Made by a program: the position numbers and the translations under genes
The notes under the pieces: generated by a model
The model's input: only the letters and a program-made list of their open reading frames with translations
Database searches by the model: none
Told to the model about the DNA's origin: nothing
Shown: piece by piece, positions 36,901-45,501 of the stretch
Layout: each line of letters begins with the position of its first letter
Position numbering within the stretch: the first letter of the stretch is position 1
Assembly: GCA_964350145.1 (NCBI GenBank)
Contig: CAYGJL010000009.1
Span: forward strand, 16,153 to 80,152
DNA from: JACDCY01 sp964350145
Lineage (GTDB): Bacteria; Gemmatimonadota; Gemmatimonadetes; Gemmatimonadales; Gemmatimonadaceae
Direction of reading: 5' to 3'
DNA length: 64,000 nucleotides

Positions 36901-37110
36901 CTGCGGACGGAGGACTCAGGACCCTTGCGGCCTCAGGACTAACTACAATCGCGGATCGGCGATTAATCGAGGACGGAGGATCGCGGAGAGAAACGTCTAC
37001 GGTGCCTCGCTGTTCCGCCCATCCGCAGTCCTTAGTCCTCAATTAATCGCCGATCCGCGATGGCTCTTGGTCCTGAGGCCGCAAGGGTCCTGAGTCCTCA
37101 ATCCGCAATC
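36901..37110. repeat. Long palindromic repeat C3 upstream of rocD
   Basis: Arms of about 80 bp with core TGCGGCCTCAGGAC. The outer heptamers of the right arm read on the minus strand are GGATTGC, GGATTGA, GGACTCA, GGACCCT; the left arm starts GGACGGA, GGACTCA, GGACCCT. The inner part GATCGGCGATTAAT pairs; the loop is about 40 bp (AGAGAAACGTCTACGG...). The spacer 36814-37180 holds this and nothing else recognised. Confidence 0.95.
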
Positions 37111-37180
37111 CCGCCGCGGGCGCATGCCGCAGTAGCTCCGCGAACAACGTAAATTGGATTCTTCCTCCAACACGTCGTCC

Positions 37181-38392
37181 ATGCCAATCGCCGCCCAGCA
37201 GACCGATGCAGCCGCCCTGATCGCCCTCGAAGATCAATGGGGCGCGCACAACTACCACCCGCTCGACATCGTGATCGAGCGCGGCGAGGGCGCCTGGGTG
37301 TACGATGTCGAGGGGAAAAAGTATCTCGACTGTCTCAGCGCGTACTCCGCGGTGAACCAGGGTCACTGCCACCCGCGCATCCTCGAGACGATGCTGGAGC
37401 AGGCGCGCAAGGTGACGCTGACGTCGCGCGCGTTCCGCAACGACCAGCTCCCGATGTTCTGCAAGGAGCTGGCTGAGTTTTGCGAGATGGAAGCGGTGCT
37501 CCCGATGAACACGGGCGCCGAGGCGGTCGAGACCGCGATCAAGACCGCGCGGCGCTGGGGCTACCGGACGAAGAAGATCCCGACGGACAAGGCCGAGATC
37601 ATCGTGTGCGAGAACAATTTTCACGGCCGCACCACCACGATCGTCGGCTTCTCCTCGGAGCAGGCGTACCGCGACGGGTTCGGGCCGTTCACGCCGGGCT
37701 TCGTGCAGATCCCGTTCGGTGATATCACCGCGCTGGAGCAGGCGATCACGCCGAACACCTGCGCGTTCCTCGTCGAGCCGATCCAGGCCGAGGCCGGGAT
37801 ACTCATCCCGCCCGCAGGCTATCTCAAGGCGGCCGCGGAGCTGTGCCGGAAGAACAAAGTGCTGTTCATCCTCGACGAAATTCAGACGGGACTCGGACGC
37901 ACCGGACGGAAATTCGCCTGTGACCACGAAGGCGTGCGCCCGGACCTGTTCATACTTGGCAAGGCGCTGTCGGGCGGGTTTTATCCCGTGTCCGCGGTCG
38001 TGTCGAGCCGCGAGCTGCTGAGCGTGTTCGAGCCTGGCAGCCACGGCAGCACGTTCGGCGGCAACCCGCTCGCGTGCGCCATCGCGCGCACCGCGCTGTG
38101 GGTGCTCGGCGACGAGCAGCTCGCGCAGCGCTCCGACGAGCTGGGCGCATGGTTCCTGGCGGAGATCGCGAAGATCAGGCACCCCGAAATCCGCGAGGTG
38201 CGCGGCCGCGGGCTGCTGATCGGCATCGAGTTGACGGTGCCCGCCCGCAAGTATTGCGAGGCGCTCAAGGACCTCGGCATGTTGTGCAAGGAGACACACG
38301 ACAAAGTGATCCGCATCGCGCCGCCCCTGGTGGTCGAGCGGGACGACCTGGCCTGGGCGGCGGACAAGCTGCGCGAGGTGTTCGCAGCGTGA
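37181..38392 (+). CDS. rocD: Ornithine aminotransferase
   Basis: 403 residues, fold type I class III. Converts ornithine + 2-oxoglutarate to glutamate semialdehyde, linking arginine and proline metabolism. NYHPLDIVIERGEGAWVYD, YSAVNQGHCHPRI, MNTGAEAVETAIKTARRWGY, PLP-binding FILDEIQTGLGRTG and the Schiff-base Lys in LGKALSGGFYPVSAVV fit RocD specifically. ATG 37181 preferred over TTG 37154. No arginine-catabolism neighbour is present. Confidence 0.92.
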   Translation: MPIAAQQTDAAALIALEDQWGAHNYHPLDIVIERGEGAWVYDVEGKKYLDCLSAYSAVNQGHCHPRILETMLEQARKVTLTSRAFRNDQLPMFCKELAEFCEMEAVLPMNTGAEAVETAIKTARRWGYRTKKIPTDKAEIIVCENNFHGRTTTIVGFSSEQAYRDGFGPFTPGFVQIPFGDITALEQAITPNTCAFLVEPIQAEAGILIPPAGYLKAAAELCRKNKVLFILDEIQTGLGRTGRKFACDHEGVRPDLFILGKALSGGFYPVSAVVSSRELLSVFEPGSHGSTFGGNPLACAIARTALWVLGDEQLAQRSDELGAWFLAEIAKIRHPEIREVRGRGLLIGIELTVPARKYCEALKDLGMLCKETHDKVIRIAPPLVVERDDLAWAADKLREVFAA

Positions 38393-38474
38393 TTTCCCAA
38401 CGGCACTACTACTACTACTGATAGGGCCCGACAAAAAAGGACGACACGGGCGGTCTGAAATACTAGATTGGGCG

Positions 38475-39776
38475 ATGCAAAATGCGCCCTTCGGTCGTGG
38501 CTCGAGCTGGCTCGCCACGTTCCTATCTCTTGCTTCGCTCACGGCTTCGTTGGCGATCACCTTGCAGGCGCAGGACCCGGGCACGGCTCGGCCGATCCGG
38601 CTATTCCTCGACTGCCAGCACGAGTGCGACATGGAGTTCACCCGCACGGAGATCCCATGGGTGGACCATGTGCGTGACAGGGCGGATGCCGACGTACACG
38701 TGCTGGTCACCACCCGCTCCACCGCCGCGAGCGCGCGCGAGTTCACGCTGACGTTCATCGGCCTGAAGGAATTCGCGAGTCTCTCGGACACGCTCGTCAC
38801 GGTGTCCCCGGAGTCCGACTCGCAGGACCGGCGCCGGCGCGTCGTCACCGAAGCGCTCAAGCGCGGGCTGGTGCGCTACGTCGCGCGTCGGCCGGGAAGC
38901 GAGCGGCTGACGATCACGTACGCGGCCCCGGCCGGAACGCCGGGCGCGGGAGCCGCGCCCGCGCGCGACAAGTGGAACCTGTGGGTCTTCCGGACCCGAG
39001 CCAATGGCTATTTCAACGGGGAGGAAAGCTCCAGATCGATCAATCTGAACGGGTCCGTGTCCGCCAACCGGATCTCGCCCGCATGGAAGGCGAACCTCTC
39101 GCTGGATGGCAACTACGGCGAGAACAACTTCACCTTCCAGGACGGGACCAAGTTCAACAGCTACTCGCGCGGGTACGGTGCGCGCGAGCTGATGGTGAAG
39201 AGCATGGGGCCGCACTGGTCGGCCGGACAGCGCGCGTCCATCAGCGCGTCCACGTACCAGAACATGCAGCTCGCGTTTCGCTTCGCGCCCGCGGTGGAAT
39301 ACAACGTCTTCCCCTATGCGGAATCGACGAGGCGCCAGCTTCGCCTGCAGTACGCGATCGGCGCCACGCATTTCCGGTACGAGGACACGACGATCTTCGA
39401 CAAGATCCGGGAAACGCGCGGAGATCATTCGCTGCTGGCGTCGCTCGACATGCGACAGCCCTGGGGCTCCGTCAGCATTTCGCTCGAAGGCGCAGCGCTG
39501 CTCGACGACCCCAAGAAAAACCGGGTCCGCTTCAATCCGGAGTTTGACGTGCGGCTGTTCCGCGGCCTCAGTCTCAACCTGTTCGGCTACGTATCGCTGC
39601 TTCGCGACCAGCTGTACCTCGCCAAGGGTGGCGCCACCGACGAGGAGGTCCTGCTCCGCCGGCGCCAGCTCGCCACGTCGTACCAGTACTTCGTCGGCGC
39701 TGGCCTGTCGTACACGTTCGGCTCGATCTACAACAACGTGGTCAACCCGAGATTCGGGAACTCCGGCGGTAATTAG
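38475..39776 (+). CDS. Predicted outer-membrane beta-barrel protein
   Basis: 433 residues with a signal peptide (TFLSLASLTASLAITLQAQ). Residues about 36-150 form a soluble domain with LFLDCQHECDMEFTRTEIPWVDHVRDRADADVHVLVTT, a conserved Cys pair; the rest alternates hydrophobic/aromatic strands as a barrel (LSLDGNYGENNFTFQDGTKF, ISASTYQNMQLAFRFAP, ending YQYFVGAGLSYTFGSIYNNVV). Related proteins are common in Gemmatimonadota; the function is unknown. Confidence 0.78.
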   Translation: MQNAPFGRGSSWLATFLSLASLTASLAITLQAQDPGTARPIRLFLDCQHECDMEFTRTEIPWVDHVRDRADADVHVLVTTRSTAASAREFTLTFIGLKEFASLSDTLVTVSPESDSQDRRRRVVTEALKRGLVRYVARRPGSERLTITYAAPAGTPGAGAAPARDKWNLWVFRTRANGYFNGEESSRSINLNGSVSANRISPAWKANLSLDGNYGENNFTFQDGTKFNSYSRGYGARELMVKSMGPHWSAGQRASISASTYQNMQLAFRFAPAVEYNVFPYAESTRRQLRLQYAIGATHFRYEDTTIFDKIRETRGDHSLLASLDMRQPWGSVSISLEGAALLDDPKKNRVRFNPEFDVRLFRGLSLNLFGYVSLLRDQLYLAKGGATDEEVLLRRRQLATSYQYFVGAGLSYTFGSIYNNVVNPRFGNSGGN

Positions 39777-39778
39777 GC

Positions 39779-40084
39779 ATGCCGGGTAACGGAGTGATCG
39801 TGTTGATCGAGTACCGCGCGCTGTCCGGTCAGGAAACCGTAGCGCAACGGGAGCTCGCGGCACTGGTTGCCATCGTCGTGGAAAATGAGCCGGATTGCGC
39901 GGGGATCGAGATCCTGCGGGACATCGACGACGGTACGCGGATCATCCTGTACGAGCGCTGGTCGAGCCGCGCGGCGTACATGGGACCCCACATGCGAACC
40001 CCTCACATCCTCGCTTTCATCGCGCAAGCTCCGGAGTTCGTGGCCGGGCCGCCGACCATAACCTTCCTCGATCCAGTCGAGTAG
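39779..40084 (+). CDS. Antibiotic biosynthesis monooxygenase (ABM) domain protein
   Basis: 101 residues with the dimeric alpha+beta barrel pattern: VIVLIEYRALSGQE, LAALVAIVVENEPDCAGIEILRDIDDGTRIILYERWSSRAAYMGPHMRTPHI. Family members include YgiN quinol monooxygenase and heme-degrading enzymes; no cofactor residues allow a choice. It starts 2 bp after the barrel gene and ends 4 bp before a small lipoprotein, suggesting one operon. Confidence 0.84.
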   Translation: MPGNGVIVLIEYRALSGQETVAQRELAALVAIVVENEPDCAGIEILRDIDDGTRIILYERWSSRAAYMGPHMRTPHILAFIAQAPEFVAGPPTITFLDPVE

Positions 40085-40088
40085 CCGG

Positions 40089-40571
40089 ATGCGAACCATC
40101 GCGCTTCTGGTGTGTGTCCTCGTCGCGTGCACTCGCGCGCGCACGGAGACGCGCGGGACGTCCGCCGATTCCGCGTTTGCCGCGCTCCAGGAGCGCGGCG
40201 CAACGGCGATGGGCGTGGATCAGTACACGTCGTCGCACGTCTTCGAATCACTGCCCGCCGGCGGCCGAATCATCCTGCAGCGCGATTCCGTCGATTCCGC
40301 CGGGACCGCGACGATCAGGGCACACATGCTGGACATCGCGGCGCGCTTCTCCGCCGGGGATTTCTCGATCCCCGGAATGGTGCACGCAATGGAAGTTCCC
40401 GGCACCGCGGTGATGTCCGCGCGGCGCGCGAGCATCCGATACGTAGCCGACACGCTGCCGCGCGGGGCGCAGGTCCGGATCCTCACCACCGACCCGGCCG
40501 CGCTGGCGGCGGTGCATTCATTTCTCGAGTTCCAGCGGCGCGATCATCGCGCTGGAACACACGCGCACTAG
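40089..40571 (+). CDS. Small lipoprotein of unknown function
   Basis: 160 residues. Signal with lipobox VLVAC (Cys about 14). The mature part has ALQERGATAMGVDQYTSSHVFESLPAGGRIILQR and FSIPGMVHAMEVPGTAVM, which fits the pattern 'periplasmic domain with a His/Gly-rich loop', but no family is recognised. It lies between the ABM gene and the YfcC-family transporter, spacing 4 bp on both sides. Confidence 0.72.
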   Translation: MRTIALLVCVLVACTRARTETRGTSADSAFAALQERGATAMGVDQYTSSHVFESLPAGGRIILQRDSVDSAGTATIRAHMLDIAARFSAGDFSIPGMVHAMEVPGTAVMSARRASIRYVADTLPRGAQVRILTTDPAALAAVHSFLEFQRRDHRAGTHAH

Positions 40572-40574
40572 CGC

Positions 40575-41927
40575 ATGTTAGCAACGGCGTCTTCACCGAC
40601 ACCGCGAGCACGACTCCGGCTACCGCACCCGCTGGTCCTCCTGCTGGCCGCCGTCGGCGTCGCGGCGATCCTCACGTGGATCCTGCCGGCGGGCGCGTAC
40701 GAGCGGCGCACCGACCCGGCGACGGGACGCGAAGTCGTCGTTGCCGGAACGTACGCTCCGACCGCAGCCGCCCCCGTGGGAATCAAGGCCGCGCTGCTCG
40801 CGGTGCCGCGCGGGATTGTCGCCGGGGCCGACGTAATCGTCGTGATCCTCTTCGTCGGCGGCGCATTCGTGCTGCTCGACGCGACCGGGGCATTGCGACG
40901 GCTGGTTGGCTCGCTCGTGGGCCGCACCCGGCGACCGCGAACTGTCGTGATCGCCGTCAGTCTAGCCTTCGCGATTCTGGGCGCGCTCGAGAACATGCAC
41001 GAGGAGATCATCGCCCTGATTCCGGTATTGGTGGTGTTGAGCCAGGGGCTGGGATTCGGCGCGCTCACCGCCCTCGGGATGAGCGTGGGCGCGGCAGTGG
41101 TCGGCTCTGCCTTCGGGCCGACCAATCCATTCCAGACCGGAATCGCGCTCCGCTTTGCCGAACTTCCGCCGCTGTCGCTTCCCGTGCTGCGGTTCAGCCT
41201 CTTTGCCGCGGCCGTGGCGGTGTGGATCGGGTGGACCTTGGCAATGGCGTCGCGTGACGAGGTCAGCCCTGAAGTGACCGTCGCACCAACCAAACGCGCC
41301 ACAATCCGCGACATCGTCCTGCTCGCGATCGTGATCGTGCCGTTCATCGCATACGTGGTGGGAGTGGTGAGATTCGACTGGGGATTCAACGAGCTGTCGG
41401 CGCTGTTTCTCGTGGCCGGTTTCGCCGTGGGACTCGTCGCCGGAATGAGCCTCTCCTCCACCGCGGCCGCCTTCCTCAAGGGGATGGAAGCGATGGTCGG
41501 GGCGGCACTATTCGTGGGCGTGGCGCGGGCAATCAGCCTCGTGTTCACGGACGGGCGTGTGATCGACACGATCGTGCAAGGGCTCGCGACACCGCTGGCC
41601 AACCTTCCAGGGCTGGCCGCGGCGCTGCTGATGATTTCCGTGCAGGCGATCCTGCACGTCCCCGTCCCGTCGGTGAGCGGGCAGGCAGTTCTCACGATGC
41701 CGATCATGGCACCGCTCTCCGACCTGCTCGGGATCAGCCGTGACGCGGCCGTGATCGCCTACCAGACCGGCGCGGGCCTGATGGACATGATCACGCCGAC
41801 CAACGGTGCCCTGCTCGCGATGTTGCTCGGCGCCAAAGTCAGCTACGGACGCTGGATCAGATTCGCCCTGCCCGGGGCGCTGCTGGTTGCAGTCGTGGGC
41901 ATGGTGGGAATAGCGCTGGCCGGATGA
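40575..41927 (+). CDS. YfcC-family transporter
   Basis: 450 residues with about 11-12 TM helices. LRLPHPLVLLLAAVGVAAILTWILPAGAYER at the N-terminus is the family hallmark; HEEIIALIPVLVVLSQGLGF, SAFGPTNPFQTGIAL and QTGAGLMDMITPTNGALLAML follow. Members are annotated as C4-dicarboxylate or amino-acid (arginine/ornithine, basic peptide) carriers; substrate unknown. The stop overlaps the next gene (ATGA). Confidence 0.86.
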   Translation: MLATASSPTPRARLRLPHPLVLLLAAVGVAAILTWILPAGAYERRTDPATGREVVVAGTYAPTAAAPVGIKAALLAVPRGIVAGADVIVVILFVGGAFVLLDATGALRRLVGSLVGRTRRPRTVVIAVSLAFAILGALENMHEEIIALIPVLVVLSQGLGFGALTALGMSVGAAVVGSAFGPTNPFQTGIALRFAELPPLSLPVLRFSLFAAAVAVWIGWTLAMASRDEVSPEVTVAPTKRATIRDIVLLAIVIVPFIAYVVGVVRFDWGFNELSALFLVAGFAVGLVAGMSLSSTAAAFLKGMEAMVGAALFVGVARAISLVFTDGRVIDTIVQGLATPLANLPGLAAALLMISVQAILHVPVPSVSGQAVLTMPIMAPLSDLLGISRDAAVIAYQTGAGLMDMITPTNGALLAMLLGAKVSYGRWIRFALPGALLVAVVGMVGIALAG

Positions 41928-43366
41928 GCGCACGAGCGGGCGTCGGTCTCGCAGCGGGGCCGCTTGTACTTGTAGCGATGCTGCTCGCGGCGCCGCCGGA
42001 GGGAATGACGATCGTGGCGTGGCGCACCGCCGCGGTCGGCGCGCTCATGGCCATCTGGTGGATCACCGAGGCGATCCCGATCCCGGCCACGGCGCTGCTG
42101 CCGATCGTGCTGTTTCCACTGCTCGGCATCGCCCCGCTCACGGCCACGACGGCTCCCTACGCGAACGAGGTGATCTACCTCTTCCTCGGCGGCTTCCTCA
42201 TCGCGAAGGCACTCGAGAGCTGCGGCCTCCACCGGCGTATGGCACTGACGATCCTGCGAGTCGTGGGCACGCGGCCGGCCAATCTCATCCTCGGCTTCAT
42301 GATCGCGACCGCGTTCATCAGCATGTGGGTCAGCAACACGGCGACCGTTGTGATGTTGCTGCCGATGGCTACATCGGTCATCGCGCTCGCGCGCGGCAAG
42401 GATGAGGAGAGCTTCCGCACGCCAGGACGTGCGTTCGACGCCGCGCTGCTCCTCGGCATTGCGTACGCGGCGAGCATCGGCGGACTCGGCACGCTGATCG
42501 GGACGCCGCCGAATGCGCTGCTCGCGGGATTCATGCGCCAGAGCTACAATGTCGAGATCGGGTTTTTCGATTGGATGCTGCTCGGCGTCCCGATCGTCGT
42601 CATCGCGCTGCCGTTCGCCTGGTTCCTGCTTACCCGGCTGCTGTACCGGCTCGGATCCGAGCCGGTCGTGGGCGGCGCGGCGATGCTGGAGCAGGAGCGC
42701 CACGCCATCGGCCCGATGTCGCGCGCCGAGTGGGCGGTCGGGGCGATCACCGCGCTCACCGCGGCCGCATGGGTCACGCGCCCCATCCTCGACGAATGGA
42801 TGCCCGCGCTTTCCGATTCGGGAATCGCCATCGCCGGCGCGCTGCTGATGTTCATCGTTCCGATGACGCTCCGTCCGCTGCGCGCCGCGCTGACGTGGAC
42901 GCAGGCCGAGCGACTGCCGTGGTCCGTGCTAATCCTGTTCGGAGGCGGGCTCTCGCTCGCCGCGGCGATCCAGCAGACCGGACTTTCCGCGTGGATCGGC
43001 GGCTCGCTCGGCGCGCTGGCCGGGTGGCCGTTGTTCGCCGTGCTGCTGACGGTTACCGCCGTGATCATCCTCCTCTCGGAGCTGGCGAGCAACACGGCAA
43101 CCGCCGCGGCCTTCCTTCCCGTTGCCGCCTCGCTGGCACTGGTGATCGGCGCTGACCCGCTGCTGCTCACGGTCACCGCGGCCCTCGCGGCGAGCGGCGG
43201 CTTCATGTTGCCGGTCGCCACCCCGCCGAACGCGATCGTCTATGGCACCGGCGCGCTCACGGTTCCTCAGATGGCGCGGGCCGGTCTCTGGCTGAACATT
43301 TTCTTCGCGCTGCTCCTCCCGCTCGTCGTCTACGTCCTCGCCGGGAGAATCTTCTCCCCAGCTTGA
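41924..43366 (+). CDS. DASS-family (SLC13) anion:Na+ symporter
   Basis: 480 residues, two inverted halves. Each has the Ser-Asn-Thr motif that binds Na+ and carboxylate: SNTATVVMLLPMA and ASNTATAAAFLPVAA. WWITEAIPIPATALLPIVLFPLLGI and TPPNAIVYGTGALTVPQM are also typical. Likely imports C4-dicarboxylates or citrate. Translationally coupled to the YfcC-family gene, hinting that both transport related carboxylates. Confidence 0.92.
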   Translation: MSARAGVGLAAGPLVLVAMLLAAPPEGMTIVAWRTAAVGALMAIWWITEAIPIPATALLPIVLFPLLGIAPLTATTAPYANEVIYLFLGGFLIAKALESCGLHRRMALTILRVVGTRPANLILGFMIATAFISMWVSNTATVVMLLPMATSVIALARGKDEESFRTPGRAFDAALLLGIAYAASIGGLGTLIGTPPNALLAGFMRQSYNVEIGFFDWMLLGVPIVVIALPFAWFLLTRLLYRLGSEPVVGGAAMLEQERHAIGPMSRAEWAVGAITALTAAAWVTRPILDEWMPALSDSGIAIAGALLMFIVPMTLRPLRAALTWTQAERLPWSVLILFGGGLSLAAAIQQTGLSAWIGGSLGALAGWPLFAVLLTVTAVIILLSELASNTATAAAFLPVAASLALVIGADPLLLTVTAALAASGGFMLPVATPPNAIVYGTGALTVPQMARAGLWLNIFFALLLPLVVYVLAGRIFSPA

Positions 43367-43485
43367 CGCCCGAGCCCGAAACAAGCCTCCTTTCGGCGCG
43401 GCGAGACGATGTCGCACGGCGAGATCGCGGACCTGGTGATGACCAAGTACAAAGTGGCCGACCGCGCCGGCTCTCAGATCGGGCG
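43367..43485. other. Spacer with a short orphan reading frame
   Basis: 119 bp between two convergent genes. An open frame from ATG 43410 starts MSHGEIADLVMTKYKVADRA and runs into the antisense of the ankyrin gene. No family is recognised and no ribosome-binding site is clear; it may be a remnant. Confidence 0.25.
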
Positions 43486-44583
43486 CTACGACGCTCCATC
43501 GAGGTGGGCCTTGAGAATCTGCACCGCGTCCGGCTGCTGAAAATGCTCCGCCCAGCCGAGCGCGTCGCCGTCGTGCATGCTGTCGCGGATGCGGGGATCG
43601 GCGCCGGCATCCAGCAGCAGACGCACGACCTCCGCGTGCCCGCCCGACGCGGCCAGGTGCAACGCCGTGACCTTGGCACGCCAATGATCCCAGAGCGCGT
43701 TCGGATCCGCACCGTGATTCAATAGCCACTGCACGGATTTTGGGTCGCCACGTCTTGCCGATAGATGCAGCGCGCCATCGTATCCGGCGTTGGCCTGCAT
43801 GTCGCGCAGCAGCCTGGCCGCGGTCGCTTTATCGCCAAGCGAGAGCGCGCTGAAAACGTCCCTTGGTTCCCCGCCGGCGAGCGCCTCGATCACGCTCCGG
43901 TCCACTTTCGGATCGGCCGCGTATTGCAGAGGCGTCGCTCCCAATCCATCGGTGGCGGACGGATCGGTGCCCAGCTCGAGCAGCAGCCGGACCATCTCCG
44001 GCCGATTCATCCGTGCCGCGAAGTGCAGCGGGCGCTGGAAATTCTCGTTGTGGCTCAGCGCGCTGCTCAGTTTCGCAGGATCATCCACGACGATGCGTCG
44101 GACCTCGTCGGGGAAGCTCAGCGCGATCGCCGAGAAGATGTGGTGCTTTGCGCCCCGGCTCAGCAGGAATTCCGCTACGGCGCGGTGCGCGGCGTCGTCG
44201 CAACCATCCCAGCACGTTGCCCAGCCGATGACTTCGAGCGCGTGATCGTCGCCGCGGCCGATCACATCACCGCCCGCGTCGGCCAGCCGCCGCACGACGT
44301 CGAGGTGTCCTCCCGCGGCGGCCCAGTGCATCGCGTACGTGTTGTCACCGCGCTCGCGCGAATTGACGTCGAGTCCGCGCGTGAGCAGTAGATCCACCGC
44401 GCCGAACTGACCTTTCTGCGCCGCCGCGTGCAGCAGCGTCCATTCGTACGGCTGCTCGCGCGCGTGGAGCTGCTCCGGATGCGCGTCGAGCATCGTTGAC
44501 AGGGCGCTCGTGTCGCCCTTGCGCGCGGCGTCGAACAGTTCATCCTGCACGGCGGAATCGTATCCCGCTCCTGAGAGGGCCAC
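43486..44583 (-). CDS. Ankyrin-repeat protein
   Basis: 365 residues from GTG 44583, which has GGAG seven bases upstream; open frame reaches TTG 44658. At least six ankyrin repeats: DELFDAARKGDTSAL, WTLLHAAAQKGQFGAVDLLL, MHWAAAGGHLDVVRRLADAGG, PLHFAARMNRPEMVRLLLELG, ALHLSARRGDPKSVQWLLNHG, ALHLAASGGHAEVVRLLLDAG. No signal peptide or catalytic domain. Probably a protein-binding scaffold, partner unknown. Confidence 0.88.
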   Translation of the reverse strand: MALSGAGYDSAVQDELFDAARKGDTSALSTMLDAHPEQLHAREQPYEWTLLHAAAQKGQFGAVDLLLTRGLDVNSRERGDNTYAMHWAAAGGHLDVVRRLADAGGDVIGRGDDHALEVIGWATCWDGCDDAAHRAVAEFLLSRGAKHHIFSAIALSFPDEVRRIVVDDPAKLSSALSHNENFQRPLHFAARMNRPEMVRLLLELGTDPSATDGLGATPLQYAADPKVDRSVIEALAGGEPRDVFSALSLGDKATAARLLRDMQANAGYDGALHLSARRGDPKSVQWLLNHGADPNALWDHWRAKVTALHLAASGGHAEVVRLLLDAGADPRIRDSMHDGDALGWAEHFQQPDAVQILKAHLDGAS

Positions 44584-44663
44584 AAGAGAGCTCCGTTCTG
44601 GCGCCGACACGGAACGGATGTGACCTTCGTTCGGATGAAATCTCCGAGAGCGGAACAAAGGGG

Positions 44664-44761
44664 AGGGATTGCGGAATGCCTCTCTCCGCGATCCTCAATT
44701 AGTCGCCGATCGTCGATTGTAGTTGGTCCTGAGGCCGCAAGGGTCCTGAGTCCGAAGTCGC
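44664..44761. repeat. Truncated palindromic repeat C4 (right arm and part of loop)
   Basis: From 44690 onwards it matches the right arm of C1 almost base for base (AATTAGTCGCCGATCGTCGAT, then TCCTGAGGCCGCA). The 26 bp before it match the C1 loop (GCGGAATGCCTCTCT). The left arm is missing, with the ankyrin gene's 5' region in its place. The spacer 44584-44909 holds this fragment and the rpsF promoter. Confidence 0.93.
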
Positions 44762-44781
44762 AAACACCTCCCTCGGCCCCG

Positions 44782-44810
44782 TTGTAATACCATCCTCTAC
44801 CGTCTATCTT
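44782..44810 (+). promoter_or_regulatory. Sigma70-like promoter of the rpsF operon
   Basis: TTGTAA (44782-44787), 17-bp spacer, TATCTT (44805-44810). About 100 bp of leader precede rpsF. Confidence 0.7.
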
Positions 44811-44909
44811 TCAGGCTAATTCCGCCGCTACAGCGGCCAAAAACTCACCCTTCCCCCGCTCCGGCAAGCTGCGGGGGACGGATCCACGACCGAAGGGAGG
44901 TTTGCCAAC

Positions 44910-45275
44910 ATGCCCCGCGCATACGAGGCGGTGTACATCTTCGATTCCACTCTCGAAGACGCCGCCATCAATGAGAAGCTCGAGCGCTTCCATTCACTGC
45001 TCAAAATCGAAGGCGACATCAACGTCGACCACTGGGGTCGCCGCCAGCTCGCGTACAACATCGGCCAGAAGGAGAACGGCTATTACGCGATCGCCCGCTT
45101 CGAAGCCGATCCCACCATGCTTCCCGAGTACGAGCGCGCGCTCAAGCTCGATGACGGACTCGTCCGACACTTGATCAGCCTGCACGAGCACGAAGTCGGC
45201 GCGCCCGCGCTGACGCAGGAAGAGCTGGCCGCCGCCGCGCTCCGCCGCGACGACGATGACGACGACGAGGATTGA
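44910..45275 (+). CDS. rpsF: 30S ribosomal protein S6
   Basis: 121 residues. YEAVYIFDSTLEDAAINEKLERF, HWGRRQLAYNIGQKENGYYAIARFEAD and LDDGLVRHLISLHE match S6, which forms a pair with S18 on the 30S platform. The tail is highly acidic (a run of Asp/Glu, RRDDDDDDED). GAAGGGAGG lies nine bases before ATG. First gene of rpsF-rpsR-DUF2232-rplI; no ssb between S6 and S18. Confidence 0.97.
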   Translation: MPRAYEAVYIFDSTLEDAAINEKLERFHSLLKIEGDINVDHWGRRQLAYNIGQKENGYYAIARFEADPTMLPEYERALKLDDGLVRHLISLHEHEVGAPALTQEELAAAALRRDDDDDDED

Positions 45276-45278
45276 TCC

Positions 45279-45500
45279 ATGAGACGACCACAGAAAGCCT
45301 GCCCGTTCTGCGAGACGCGCGTCCGCTTCATTGATTACAAAGACGATCGCACGCTCGGCCGCTTCATCACCGACCACGGCAAGATCCTGCCGAGCCGGCT
45401 GAGCGGGACCTGTGCCCGGCACCAGCGCCAGCTCGCCACGGCGATCAAGCGCGCGCGGTTCCTGTCGCTGATTCCGTACACGAGGGGTCACACCGCCTGA
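45279..45500 (+). CDS. rpsR: 30S ribosomal protein S18
   Basis: 73 residues. CPFCETRVRFIDYKDDRTLGRFITDHGKILPSRLSG then TCARHQRQLATAIKRARFLSLIPY. The CPFC plus TCARHQ cysteines make this a zinc-binding (C+) type S18. GAGG precedes ATG by 8 bases; 3-bp gap to rpsF. Confidence 0.97.
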   Translation: MRRPQKACPFCETRVRFIDYKDDRTLGRFITDHGKILPSRLSGTCARHQRQLATAIKRARFLSLIPYTRGHTA

Positions 45501-45501
45501 G

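Noticed and set aside
38399..38419. ACT trinucleotide run after rocD
   Set aside because: Five units only; common slippage product with no palindrome and no heptamer period.
43410..43538. A short reading frame starting MSHGEIADLVMTKYKVADRA
   Set aside because: It runs antisense into the ankyrin gene and has no ribosome-binding site or recognised family; at most a remnant.
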